From Dactylosporangium sp. AC04546 (GTDB taxonomy: Bacteria > Actinomycetota > Actinomycetes > Mycobacteriales > Micromonosporaceae), in assembly GCF_022095675.1 (NCBI RefSeq), contig NZ_JAHYSG010000026.1, positions 54,461 to 118,460 on the forward strand: a stretch of DNA of 64,000 bases, read 5' to 3'. The translations under genes were made by a program, and so were the position numbers. Each line of letters starts with the position of its first letter. Positions within the stretch are counted from its first letter, which is position 1. The notes below the pieces were generated by a model that was given only the letters and a program-made list of their open reading frames with translations, was not told the DNA's origin and did no database searches. This document shows, in pieces, positions 9,798-18,879 of the stretch.

Positions 9798-11137
9798 CCG
9801 AACAGCCGTCCCGACGCCTGCAGGCGTTGCGTGTCGCCTCCCGCTTCGTAGGCGCCGGCCTGCTGGACCAGGTCGTCATCGCCACCGCCAACGCGGCCAA
9901 CACGCTGCTCGGCGGCATCCTGCTGTCCAAGGGTCAGTTCGGTGCGCTCGCGCTCGCGCTCAGCGTGGGGTACTTCTCCATGTACCTCAACCGCGCGATC
10001 GTCGGCGACGTGCTGCTCGCGCTCGCGTCCCGCTACGACGGCGACCACCGGGCGCGCCTCATCCGCAACGGGCTCACCACGGCGCTGTGCTCCGGCCTCG
10101 TGACCACCCTGATCTTCGTCGCGATCTGGCTGCTGTGGCCGCACAGCGGCAAGATCGACCTGCGCGAGCTCATCTGGCTCGCGCCGTTCATGCTGCCGAT
10201 CATGCTGCACGACACCGCCCGCTGCGACTACCTCGCGGACCGGCGCCCGGAGAAGGCGCTCGGCATCGACCTGGTGTGGTTCGGCACGCAGGCGGTCGCG
10301 ATCCTCGCCATGGTGCTCACCGGCAACTCCAGCCCCGGCGGCCTCCTCGCCGCGTGGGGCATCGGCGCCACGGCTGGCGCGACGGTGTACCTGCTCCGCG
10401 AGGGGTACCTCCCGTGGGCCGGCAACCCGAAGGCCTGGCTGGCCGAGACCCGCCACCTGTCGGGCTGGTTCACCGCGACCGCGGTCGTCGCCCAGGTCCA
10501 GGTGCTGTCGATCAGTTTCCTGGTGGCGGGCAAGCTGTCGAAGATCGACCTGGGCAACCTGCGGTTCGTCCAGACCGTCCAGCTCCAGCCGGTGCAGAAC
10601 CTGGTGGCCGCGATCCAGGGCCTGCTGGTGCCCCGCGCCTCCCGCAACGCGGCCGACGCCGCCAAGCCGGGCGCCGAGGGCCAGGCCGCCGCGGCCACGC
10701 TGCGCCGCCAGACCCGCCAGCTGGCGATCGCCTTCGCCATCCTCGGCGCCGTCATGGTCGCCGCGGTCTGGCCGCTGGTGTCGTGGATCCTGACCACGAC
10801 GGGCAAGTTCGCCGAGGCGGCCCCGCTGGCCCTGCCGATCGCCCTGCAGGGCGCGGTCTACCTGCTCCAGGTCCCGTTCACGGCCGCGATGCGGGGCATG
10901 CACCGGGCCCGGATGCTCTTCGTGCAGTACGTGGTCTTCGCGACGGTGTCGCTGACCGGTCTCTCGGTGGGCGCCAACTACGGCCTCCAGGGCGCCGCGT
11001 GGGGCCTGCTGGCCGGCTCGACGGCTGGCCTGATCTGCATGATGGTCCTCTACGTCTACGCGCTCAAATGGGTCGGCCCGCCACCGGAGCCGGCCCCGGC
11101 GTCGTCAACTCGCCTGGACGCGGCGCAGAACGCCTGA
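9794..11137 (+). CDS. Polysaccharide flippase-like membrane protein
   Basis: A 447-residue protein with about 12 hydrophobic segments, no signal peptide and the general layout of the MOP (Wzx/MATE-like) exporters that flip lipid-linked glycans. The GTG at 9794 overlaps the stop of a 10-residue leaderless mini-ORF, suggesting translational coupling. Neighbouring ligase, glycosyltransferase and sugar-transferase genes support a surface-polysaccharide role. Its last 74 bp overlap the convergent O-antigen ligase-like gene tail to tail. Transported glycan unknown; the family call rests on topology and context. Confidence 0.8.
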   Translation: MTEQPSRRLQALRVASRFVGAGLLDQVVIATANAANTLLGGILLSKGQFGALALALSVGYFSMYLNRAIVGDVLLALASRYDGDHRARLIRNGLTTALCSGLVTTLIFVAIWLLWPHSGKIDLRELIWLAPFMLPIMLHDTARCDYLADRRPEKALGIDLVWFGTQAVAILAMVLTGNSSPGGLLAAWGIGATAGATVYLLREGYLPWAGNPKAWLAETRHLSGWFTATAVVAQVQVLSISFLVAGKLSKIDLGNLRFVQTVQLQPVQNLVAAIQGLLVPRASRNAADAAKPGAEGQAAAATLRRQTRQLAIAFAILGAVMVAAVWPLVSWILTTTGKFAEAAPLALPIALQGAVYLLQVPFTAAMRGMHRARMLFVQYVVFATVSLTGLSVGANYGLQGAAWGLLAGSTAGLICMMVLYVYALKWVGPPPEPAPASSTRLDAAQNA

Positions 11138-12419
11138 CGAGGTCGGCCTCGCCGGCCAGGAGCAGGACCCACAGGATGCCGCCGGTGCCGCCCAGGAGCC
11201 ACTCGTTGGTCACGGCGCTCAGCAGGGCCGCCGGGAGCAGGACCAGCAGCCACGGCGGGGCGTTGGCGCGACGGCGCCAGACGTTCCACAGGAGCAGCAG
11301 GAGGCCGGCCGCGAAGGCCAGCGCGCCCACCACGCCGGCCTTGCGGAACGCGGCGATCGGGGCGTTGTCGACCGTGAGCTTGATATCGGCGCCGCTCGAC
11401 GCCCGGTAGACCGTGGCCCGGGCGTCGCGGGTGTTGCCCAGCAGCTGCTCGGCCGGCGAGTCGGCCTGCCAGTCCGCCGCGACCTTGCGCCAGGTCTCCA
11501 CGCGGCCGCTGCTCACGCCCGCGTCGCTGCCGTAGCGCTCCTTCAGCAGGAATCCCGGGCCGTTGACGACGAGCACCACGGCGAGCGCGACAAAAGGTAC
11601 AAGAGAGTCACGCCATGAAATCAGCGTGTACGTCACCGTTGCCACGGCCAGCAGCAGGAAGCCCGTCCGTGAGTCGCTCACGCAGAGGATCAGCGCCGAC
11701 ACGGCCACCGCACCGGACCGCTGCCACCGCGTGAGCGAGCGGTCGGTGCCGATCCGCACCGCGGCCAGTATCGCGGCCAGGGCCATCGCGTTGGGGTGCA
11801 GCAGTAGCCAGCGCATGCCCCAGAAGCGGTACTCGAAGCCCTCGCCCCACGGCGTGTCCGGCACGACGTGCGGCGTCGTGAACAGGTTGCCCGACCCGGC
11901 CAGCAGCAGCACCGCGATGCCCAGCAGGAACGACACCGCGATGCCGAGGCTGAACCGCGGGCTGCGGAAGGCGAGCACGACCAGGACGACGAGGCCGAAG
12001 TACCCGGCGTAGAGCAGGCGCTGCGCCGCGATGTCGACCTTCAGGACGAGCACCGCGCCGAGCGTGCCGATCAGCCAGTACGAGACCCCGAGCCAGGCGG
12101 TGCCGAGCCCGGCGAAGGCGATGGGCCGCGCCCAGAAGAGGAACAGCAGGCCGGACAGCAGCAGCAGGGTCCACACGACGATGCCGGTGTTCGTGTACGT
12201 CCAGCTGAGCACGCCCTGGGCGAAGAAGACCCCGCCCACCACCAGCCCGCGCCAGTCCACCCGCGGCACCAGCGACGCGCCGAGCGCCCCGGTGGCGGCC
12301 GCCAGCAGGCCCGCGACGGTCGCCAGGAGCGGGTTGCCGCCGAGCGCGAGCTCGACCGCCCCGGCGGCCAGCCCGACGGCGACCACCGCGACGACCGTCC
12401 ACCGGGCCCGCGTCGTCAC
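11064..12419 (-). CDS. O-antigen ligase/polymerase-like membrane protein
   Basis: A 451-residue protein with about 11-12 transmembrane segments and one long extracytoplasmic loop (about residues 285-345, with KERYGSDAGVSSGRVETW), the topology of Wzy/O-antigen ligase (Wzy_C) proteins that polymerise or transfer glycans outside the membrane. The glycosyltransferase gene upstream overlaps it by 4 bp (ATGA), so the two are translationally coupled. Its C-terminal 74 bp overlap the convergent flippase gene. Whether it polymerises or ligates is unknown. Confidence 0.83.
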   Translation of the reverse strand: MTTRARWTVVAVVAVGLAAGAVELALGGNPLLATVAGLLAAATGALGASLVPRVDWRGLVVGGVFFAQGVLSWTYTNTGIVVWTLLLLSGLLFLFWARPIAFAGLGTAWLGVSYWLIGTLGAVLVLKVDIAAQRLLYAGYFGLVVLVVLAFRSPRFSLGIAVSFLLGIAVLLLAGSGNLFTTPHVVPDTPWGEGFEYRFWGMRWLLLHPNAMALAAILAAVRIGTDRSLTRWQRSGAVAVSALILCVSDSRTGFLLLAVATVTYTLISWRDSLVPFVALAVVLVVNGPGFLLKERYGSDAGVSSGRVETWRKVAADWQADSPAEQLLGNTRDARATVYRASSGADIKLTVDNAPIAAFRKAGVVGALAFAAGLLLLLWNVWRRRANAPPWLLVLLPAALLSAVTNEWLLGGTGGILWVLLLAGEADLVRRSAPRPGELTTPGPAPVAGRPI

Positions 12420-13573
12420 GGCGAGGAGATCACCGACTTGTAGATCGCCAGCAGTCGCTGGGTCAGCACGTCGGGCGAGAAGTGCTCCAGGTAGCGCCGC
12501 CGGGCGACCGGGGCCAGCTCGGCCGCGCCCGCGTGGGCCGCCCGCAGGCCGTCGGCCAGGGCCGCCGCGTCGGGTTGGACGACCCAGCCGGCGTCACCGG
12601 CGAGGTACGGCATCCCGCCCCGGTCGGTCACGAGCACCGGCCGGCCTCCTGAGAGTGCCTCCAGGATGATCGTCGGGAGCACGTCGTGCCAGGTGGATGC
12701 GGCGATGACGCACGCCGCCCGGCCGATCTCCGCCCGTACCGCCGAGTTGTCCATCGCGCCGAGGTAGGTGACGTCGGTCCGCCGCGCCGCCGCGTCGACC
12801 GCCAGCTGGCGCAGGGGGCCGTCGCCGATGATCCGCAGCGGCCCGAGCGCGCCGTCCGGGTGCCGCTCCCACGCGTCGAGCACCAGCGCGAGCCCTTTTT
12901 CCGGGCTGAGCCGGGCCGCGTAGAGGAAGCCTTCGCCGGCGTTCTCCACAAAACCGGCGTCCGGGATGCCGTTCGGCTTCACCGTGATGCGCTCCTGCGG
13001 GATGCCGAAGTCCATCAGGTGCTCGGCGATCCGGTCGGTCAGCGCGACGAAGTGGTCGACGTGCTTCCAGGTGCCGCGGTGGAACGCCAGGGTGGCCGCC
13101 ATCACCGCGGACTGCGCCTTCGAGTCGCGGTAGCAGGTGTGCTTGACCGCCGGCAGGGGGAACGCCTTCCCGCGGCACTCGGTGCAGATGTGCCCGTCGC
13201 GGAAGTACAGGCCGGGCGCGCAGACCTGGCGGTAGTTGTGCACGGTGTGGACCACGGGCACGTTGTGCGCGTGTGCCGTCTTGATGATCCACGGGGAGAT
13301 CAGCGGATACGGATTGTGGAGGTGGATGATATCCGGTTTTTCCGACTTGAGGAGATCGGCGAGGGCGCGCTGCGACGCGCCGTTGCGCACCGGGGACAGC
13401 GGCAACAGCACCTTTTGCGCGGTGGAGAACGTGCCGATCTCGTCGGAGCTGCGCAGGAACGGCAGCACGGTGACCCCAGCCTCGGTGAGCTGCGAGATCT
13501 CCGCATCGACGATGACGTTTTCGCCCGACGGCTGGCCGGACGCATAGCGGTTGTGCGCGACGACGACCTTCAT
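12416..13573 (-). CDS. GT4-family glycosyltransferase
   Basis: A 385-residue GT-B fold glycosyltransferase. The N-terminal Rossmann domain holds HLHNPYP and a cysteine-bearing insertion (about residues 115-150, C-x2-C followed by CY), seen in one GT4 subgroup. The C-terminal donor domain has PEKGLALVLDAW and the acidic E-x7-E-like motif near residue 300. It likely adds a sugar to a lipid-linked oligosaccharide made by the neighbouring sugar transferase. A minus-strand TAGGCT (13583-13588) ends 9 bp before the ATG. Overlaps the ligase-like gene by 4 bp. Donor and acceptor unknown. Confidence 0.9.
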   Translation of the reverse strand: MKVVVAHNRYASGQPSGENVIVDAEISQLTEAGVTVLPFLRSSDEIGTFSTAQKVLLPLSPVRNGASQRALADLLKSEKPDIIHLHNPYPLISPWIIKTAHAHNVPVVHTVHNYRQVCAPGLYFRDGHICTECRGKAFPLPAVKHTCYRDSKAQSAVMAATLAFHRGTWKHVDHFVALTDRIAEHLMDFGIPQERITVKPNGIPDAGFVENAGEGFLYAARLSPEKGLALVLDAWERHPDGALGPLRIIGDGPLRQLAVDAAARRTDVTYLGAMDNSAVRAEIGRAACVIAASTWHDVLPTIILEALSGGRPVLVTDRGGMPYLAGDAGWVVQPDAAALADGLRAAHAGAAELAPVARRRYLEHFSPDVLTQRLLAIYKSVISSP

Positions 13574-13617
13574 GACGGAAAAAGCCTACGGCCCGCGTTT
13601 TGCGGCAGACTGTACGG

Positions 13618-14478
13618 GTGCCTGAGCTTCCCGAGGTCGAGGCGCTCGCCGCGTTCCTGCGGGAGCGCGCCGTCGGCCACGCCATCGAGCGGATTGAGGT
13701 CTCCGCGATCTCCGCGCTGAAGACCTTCGACCCGCCCATCACCGCCGCCGCCGGAAAGCCGATCACCGGCGCCTCCCGGCACGGCAAGTTCCTCGACGTC
13801 CACGTGGGCGAGGACCTCCACCTCGTCGTGCACCTGGCCCGCGCCGGCTGGCTGCACTACCGCGACACATTCAACGCCAAGACGCCGCTCAAGCCGGGCT
13901 CCGGCCCGATCGCGCTGCGCGTGCGCCTCGACGACGAGTCCGGCTTCGACCTCACCGAGGCCGGCACGAAGAAGAGCCTCGCGGCCTACTTCGTCACCGA
14001 CCCGCGGCTGGTGCCCGGTGTGTCGCGGCTCGGCCCGGACGCGCTCGCGGTCTCCGCCGACGAGTTCGCCGCCGCGATCCGCGCCCGCAAGGGCCAGGTC
14101 AAGGGCGTCCTCACCGATCAGACCATCCTCGCCGGCGTTGGCAACGCGTACTCGGACGAGATCCTCCACGCGGCGAAAATGTCACCCTTCGCGCTGACCA
14201 ACAAGATCACCGACGAGGGGATGGCCCGGCTGCACGCCGCCATGCGCACGGTGCTCACCGGCGCGGTGACCCGCTCGGTCGGGCAGAAGGCCGCCACGCT
14301 GAAGTCCGAGAAGCGCTCCGGTCTGGCCGTCCATGCGCGGACCGGGCTGCCCTGTCCGGTCTGCGGCGACACCGTGCGTGAGGTCTCGTTCGCCGACACG
14401 TCGCTGCAGTACTGCCCCACGTGCCAGACCAACGGCAAACCCTTGGCGGACCGCCGCCTGTCGAAGCTCGTACGCTGA
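13618..14478 (+). CDS. Fpg/Nei-family DNA glycosylase
   Basis: Base-excision repair enzyme of 286 residues from GTG at 13618, chosen because the catalytic N-terminal Pro-Glu (PELPEVEALA) must follow the initiator. The helix-two-turn-helix spans about residues 150-220. The C-terminal zinc finger has four cysteines (CPVCG and CPTC, about 250-276). It is a bifunctional glycosylase/AP-lyase for oxidised bases; the Fpg versus Nei substrate class is not settled. A -10-like CAGACT (13606-13611) ends 6 bp before the GTG. It sits between polysaccharide genes but is unrelated to them. Confidence 0.92.
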   Translation: MPELPEVEALAAFLRERAVGHAIERIEVSAISALKTFDPPITAAAGKPITGASRHGKFLDVHVGEDLHLVVHLARAGWLHYRDTFNAKTPLKPGSGPIALRVRLDDESGFDLTEAGTKKSLAAYFVTDPRLVPGVSRLGPDALAVSADEFAAAIRARKGQVKGVLTDQTILAGVGNAYSDEILHAAKMSPFALTNKITDEGMARLHAAMRTVLTGAVTRSVGQKAATLKSEKRSGLAVHARTGLPCPVCGDTVREVSFADTSLQYCPTCQTNGKPLADRRLSKLVR

Positions 14479-14483
14479 CGCCC

Positions 14484-15932
14484 GTGCGCCGTGCTTTCTG
14501 GGTGGCTTTCGCCGCCTTCTTTCTGCTGGGGTCGGCCTGGGCCCTCGCCCTGCCGGTCAACGGCACGTATGACGAGAAGCAGCACCTGGTCCGCGCCTAC
14601 GCCGTCTGGACCGGCCAGTGGCTGCCGGACGGCCGCGCGGTCGACGCCAGCGGCATCGAGACCAACGCGTTCACCGGCCCGCGCAGCCTGCTGCCCGAGA
14701 ACGCGGACTGCACGTGGCTCGACAAGCCGACCTACCGCCCGGCGACCTGCCTGGAGACCACGGCCGATCGCACGCAGACGCTGGTGCCGACCGCGGCCGC
14801 GCGGTACAGCCCGGTCTACTACGCCCTGGTCGGCCTCCCGCTGCGGATCAGCCCCGACGGCACCGGCCTGATCCTGTCCCGGCTGCTCTCGGCCGCGCTC
14901 ACCGCGCTGCTGCTGGCCGGCGCCGTCGGGCTGGCCGTCGGGGCGGGCAACCGGCTGCTCGTGGGCGCGATCACGCTGGCCGCCACGCCCATGGCGATGA
15001 ACCTGGCCGGGTCGATCAACCCCAACGGCCTGGAGATCGCCGCCGGCGTGCTGCTGTTCGTGGGCCTGCTGACCCGGGCCTACGGGCCGGCCGGCGTCGC
15101 CGCGGGCCTCCTGCTGACGGTCCGGGATCTCGGTCCGTTCTTCACGGTGGCGGTACTGGCGGTGTCGCTCTTCGTCAGCCGCACCTCACCGCGTGCGCTG
15201 TTGCGCCGCGCGTTCCTGGTGCCGGCGGCCCTCGGTGCGGCTTTTGCGGTGTTCTGGGCGGCCGTCGCGTCGCGCTCCAGCGACCTGGAGACGACCCGCA
15301 CGATCCCGCCGACCACGTCCGGCGCGATCCTGCGCGACATCGCCGACAACCGGGCCGAGTTCTGGGTGCGCCAGATCGTGGGCCAGTTCAACTACGGCGA
15401 GACCACGGTTTCGATCGGCATGATCGGGCTGTGGTACCTCCTGGTCGCCGCGCTGGTGCTCCCCGCACTGTGGTTCGGCGACCGCCGGCTGCGCCTCGGC
15501 ATCGTGACCACCGCGGCCGCGTGCGTGGTCCTGCTGGTGGCCATGGAGCTGTACTTCGCCCCGAAGGTCGGGCATTTCGCCCACGGCCGGTACATCATGC
15601 CCCTGGGTGTCGGCGCGGTACTGCTGGCGGCGTTCGCCGACCGTTACACAGCGTGGCTGACCGACCGGGGCTGGCTCAGTCGCGCGGTGCTCGTCGCCGT
15701 GGCGTTGACCGTACCGATGGATCTCTATGCCTTGGCGCGCGTCATGACGCGGTTCCAACACGGCATCAGCCATGGCCTCGACCCCCTCGGCGGCACCTGG
15801 CACCCGGCCACGGGCAGCGTCCTGCCGCTGTTGTGCTGTGCGGTGGGGGGCGTGCTACTCGGGGTGATTGTCACTCGGAGTTCTGTCCGGCCTACGGCAC
15901 AGCACTCGACAGCCAACACGTTGAGCAACTAG
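14484..15932 (+). CDS. DUF2142-family polytopic membrane protein
   Basis: A 482-residue protein with about 11 transmembrane helices. The conserved N-terminal NGTYDEKQHLVRAY after the first helix matches DUF2142, a family resembling membrane glycosyltransferases that use lipid-linked donors. The GTG at 14484 is 5 bp past the DNA glycosylase stop; a -10-like TACGCT (14471-14476) inside the end of that gene finishes 7 bp before it, so it may have its own leaderless transcript. Context suggests a glycan-modifying role in the envelope, which is inference. Confidence 0.8.
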   Translation: MRRAFWVAFAAFFLLGSAWALALPVNGTYDEKQHLVRAYAVWTGQWLPDGRAVDASGIETNAFTGPRSLLPENADCTWLDKPTYRPATCLETTADRTQTLVPTAAARYSPVYYALVGLPLRISPDGTGLILSRLLSAALTALLLAGAVGLAVGAGNRLLVGAITLAATPMAMNLAGSINPNGLEIAAGVLLFVGLLTRAYGPAGVAAGLLLTVRDLGPFFTVAVLAVSLFVSRTSPRALLRRAFLVPAALGAAFAVFWAAVASRSSDLETTRTIPPTTSGAILRDIADNRAEFWVRQIVGQFNYGETTVSIGMIGLWYLLVAALVLPALWFGDRRLRLGIVTTAAACVVLLVAMELYFAPKVGHFAHGRYIMPLGVGAVLLAAFADRYTAWLTDRGWLSRAVLVAVALTVPMDLYALARVMTRFQHGISHGLDPLGGTWHPATGSVLPLLCCAVGGVLLGVIVTRSSVRPTAQHSTANTLSN

Positions 15933-16085
15933 TGTCGGCCGGTCGTCGTCGGTTGCCTCGGCCGCCATGGGACACTTTTCACGTGCTTTCCGGTGTCCGT
16001 GACCCAGCCATGAAGACGGGCAACCCAACCGGTCGAGCAGCTGAGCTCCGCGGCCCTGTGCCGTGGGGCGAGAGGACGCACTGAG

Positions 16086-17651
16086 GTGACCGCTAGTCTC
16101 CAACGTCCGGCCACCCCGCCGAGCCGGAGATCGACCTTGGGTGAACTCGACAGTTTCGAGATCCTCCCCAATCACGCCCTGACCCCGCTGGGCCCCAACG
16201 GCGTGCCCCGCTCGGGCTGGCAGCGCACCAAGCGCGCCGCCCGGTGGCACCGCCCCTATGCCGGGCTCCTGCTGCTGCTCGACTCCGCCGGCGTGGCGCT
16301 CGCCAGCCTCACGGCGCTGTCGAACATCGACCCCAACAAGACCAACGCCGGCTTCCAGCACAACCCCGGCCTGTTCAGCCTGACGGCCTACGTGCTGCTG
16401 CCGCTGATCTGGATCGCGGTGCTGTGGGGCCACGGCGCCTACGACCGCCGCTACCTGGGCACCGGCACCGACGAGTTCAAGCGCGTGGTCCGCGCCTCGT
16501 GGACGGTCGTGGCGATCGTCGCGTTCGCGGCCTTCGCGTTCAAGACCGACGTCTCCCGCACCACGGTCGGCACCGCGCTCGTCGGCGCCCTGCTCTACGT
16601 GCTGTTCCTACGCTATCTGGCGCGCCGCGCGCTGTACCTCTCACGCACCAAGTTCCACCTGGCGACCCACCGCGTGCTGCTCATCGGCACGCTCCAGGAG
16701 GCGATGGAGGTCCACCAGGCGATCGCGCGTGACCCCGCAGCGGGCCTGGTGCCGGTCGCGATCCACCTCACCGAGGGCTACGCGCCGCACCCGAACACCA
16801 ACACCCCGGTTCCGGTCCACGCCGGTCGCGACATCCTCTCCCTCGTCCGGGAGATCAACGCCGACACGATCGCCGTCTGCGGCTCCGCGAGCGCCGAGCC
16901 GGTGGAGCTGCGCCGGCTGGCCTGGCAGCTCGAGGGCACGGGCATCGAGCTGGCGGTCGCGCCGCAGCTGACCGACATCGCCGGCCCGCGGGTGCACATC
17001 CGCCCGATCGAGGGCATTCCGCTGCTGTACGTCGAGGAGCCCAAGCTGTCGGGCCTCGGCTGGCTGTTCAAGAACGTCATGGACCGGGTGCTCGCCCTGA
17101 TCGGCCTGCTGATCGTCCTGCCGTTCTTCCCGATCATCGCCCTGGCGATCAAGCTCTCCGACCCGGGCCCGATCTTCTTCCGCCAGCCGCGCGTGGGCCG
17201 TGAGGGCAAGACGTTCCGCGTCTGGAAGCTCCGGACGATGTATGTCGACGCCGAGGAACGCCAGGCGATGCTCGACGAGCAGAACGAGAGCGACGGGCTG
17301 CTCTTCAAGATGAAGAACGACCCGCGCGTGTTCAAGGTCGGCAAGTGGCTGCGCGCCACGTCGATCGACGAGCTCCCGCAGATCCTCAACGTCCTGATGG
17401 GCGAGATGTCCCTGGTCGGGCCGCGCCCGCTGCCGGCCGAGGACGGCGACTTCCTGGGCGACGTCCGCCGCCGCCTCCTGGTCCGCCCGGGCATCACGGG
17501 GCTGTGGCAGGTGAGCGGCCGCAGCGACCTGAGCTGGGACGACGCGGTCCGTCTCGACCTGTACTACGTCGACAACTGGTCCCTGGTCCTCGACCTCCAC
17601 ACCATGTGGCGCACGGTCGGCGTCGTGGTCTTCCGCAAGGGCGCCTACTAG
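16086..17651 (+). CDS. Polyprenyl-phosphate sugar-1-phosphate transferase (initiating)
   Basis: A 521-residue enzyme of the WbaP/undecaprenyl-phosphate glucose-phosphotransferase type. Four N-terminal membrane helices and a nucleotide-binding-like domain (residues ~190-310) precede a re-entrant helix and the catalytic bacterial sugar transferase domain (about 330-521). Motifs include FRVWKLRTM, SIDELPQILNV and MSLVGPRP. It transfers a sugar phosphate to undecaprenyl phosphate, starting a surface glycan. The GTG is preceded by CTGAG. The 153-bp gap upstream has a weak dyad (GGACAC / GTGTCC, 15970-15998) but no recognisable riboswitch. Confidence 0.93.
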   Translation: MTASLQRPATPPSRRSTLGELDSFEILPNHALTPLGPNGVPRSGWQRTKRAARWHRPYAGLLLLLDSAGVALASLTALSNIDPNKTNAGFQHNPGLFSLTAYVLLPLIWIAVLWGHGAYDRRYLGTGTDEFKRVVRASWTVVAIVAFAAFAFKTDVSRTTVGTALVGALLYVLFLRYLARRALYLSRTKFHLATHRVLLIGTLQEAMEVHQAIARDPAAGLVPVAIHLTEGYAPHPNTNTPVPVHAGRDILSLVREINADTIAVCGSASAEPVELRRLAWQLEGTGIELAVAPQLTDIAGPRVHIRPIEGIPLLYVEEPKLSGLGWLFKNVMDRVLALIGLLIVLPFFPIIALAIKLSDPGPIFFRQPRVGREGKTFRVWKLRTMYVDAEERQAMLDEQNESDGLLFKMKNDPRVFKVGKWLRATSIDELPQILNVLMGEMSLVGPRPLPAEDGDFLGDVRRRLLVRPGITGLWQVSGRSDLSWDDAVRLDLYYVDNWSLVLDLHTMWRTVGVVVFRKGAY

Positions 17652-17682
17652 CACCTGGTCAAACCCTGGGCGCGCCGTCACG

Positions 17683-18879
17683 ATGATGCGCGTGGAAGGG
17701 AACCTCGCCGCCGCGCTCGTCGTCGTCGTGCTGGCGGCCGCGCTCGGCGGGGCCGTGTACGCCGCCATCCGGCTGCGCGGCCGGCGGGCCATCGCGACCG
17801 CCGCGCAGCGGGCGACGTACGACGTCCTCCACATCGCCGCCCTCGCCGCCGAGCCGCTGCGGGCCGGGCTCACCGAGGCGGCCGCCGGGAAGGCCATCCG
17901 CCACCTGCGCACGCTGACCGGCGCGGCCGGGATCGCGGTCACCGACCCGCAGCGGGTGCTCGCGTTCGACGGCAGCGGGGACCACCACCGCGAGCAGGTC
18001 GCGACCGCCGCCGCCAAGGCCGTCACCGCCGGCCGCTCGACCGTGCTGAGCAGCGACGAGCTGCCCTGCGACCTGGTCGACTGCCCGGTGCGCGGTGCGG
18101 TGGTCGTGCCGCTCGCCCAGCGGGAGGGCGCCCTCGTCGCGCTGTCCGACGGGCCGCCGGCGCCGGGGCTGGTGCAGGCCACGGCCGAGACCGCCCGGTG
18201 GGTCGGCACCCAGCTCGCGCTGACCGAGCTCGACACCTCGCGAGCCCGGCTCGCCCGGGCCGAGGTGCGGGCGCTGCGGGCACAGATCAGCCCGCACTTC
18301 ATCTACAACGCGCTCACGGCGATCGCGAGCTTCGTGCGCACCGACCCCGAGCTGGCGCGGGAGCTGATCCTGGAGTTCGCCGAGTTCACGCGGTACTCCT
18401 TCCGGGCGCACGGCGAGTTCACGACGCTGGCGGAGGAGCTGCGCTCCATCGACCGGTACCTCACCATCGAGCGCGCCCGGTTCGGCGAGCGGCTCCAGGT
18501 GCGGCTCCAGATCGCGCCGGAGGTCCTGCCGGTGACGCTGCCGTTCCTGTGCCTCCAGCCGCTGGTCGAGAACGCGGTGCGGCACGGGTTGTCGCGCAAG
18601 CCGGGGATGGGCACGATCAGCATCGTGGCGCGCGACGCGGGGGCCGAGTGTCACATCACCGTCGAGGACGACGGCGTGGGCATGGACCCGGCGGCGCTGC
18701 TGCGGCCCGACGACAGCACCGACGCCGGGCAACACGTCGGCTTGCGGAATGTCGACGATCGACTACGTTCGGTCTTCGGCGACGGTTTCGGGGTCGTGGT
18801 CGAAACGGCGCCCGACGCCGGTACCAAGGTCAGCATGCGGGTCCCGAAGTTCCACCCAGGAGTCAGGAGCGGCGCATGA
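17683..18879 (+). CDS. LytS-type sensor histidine kinase
   Basis: A 398-residue kinase. One N-terminal membrane segment (about residues 8-30) precedes a GAF-like region (50-180), then a His_kinase domain with PHFIYNAL (His205, Asn209) and an HATPase domain with LVENAVRHG and EDDGVGM. It phosphorylates the LytTR regulator encoded next, with which it overlaps by 4 bp. In Enterobacteria this kinase class (BtsS, YpdA) senses pyruvate and controls carboxylate transporters. The two symporter operons close downstream make a similar role plausible. Confidence 0.9.
   Translation: MMRVEGNLAAALVVVVLAAALGGAVYAAIRLRGRRAIATAAQRATYDVLHIAALAAEPLRAGLTEAAAGKAIRHLRTLTGAAGIAVTDPQRVLAFDGSGDHHREQVATAAAKAVTAGRSTVLSSDELPCDLVDCPVRGAVVVPLAQREGALVALSDGPPAPGLVQATAETARWVGTQLALTELDTSRARLARAEVRALRAQISPHFIYNALTAIASFVRTDPELARELILEFAEFTRYSFRAHGEFTTLAEELRSIDRYLTIERARFGERLQVRLQIAPEVLPVTLPFLCLQPLVENAVRHGLSRKPGMGTISIVARDAGAECHITVEDDGVGMDPAALLRPDDSTDAGQHVGLRNVDDRLRSVFGDGFGVVVETAPDAGTKVSMRVPKFHPGVRSGA

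Noticed and set aside
15933..16085. Cyclic-di-GMP (GEMM) riboswitch before the sugar transferase
   Set aside because: A GGGCAACCC stretch is suggestive, but the conserved GGGACGCAAAGCC partner is missing.
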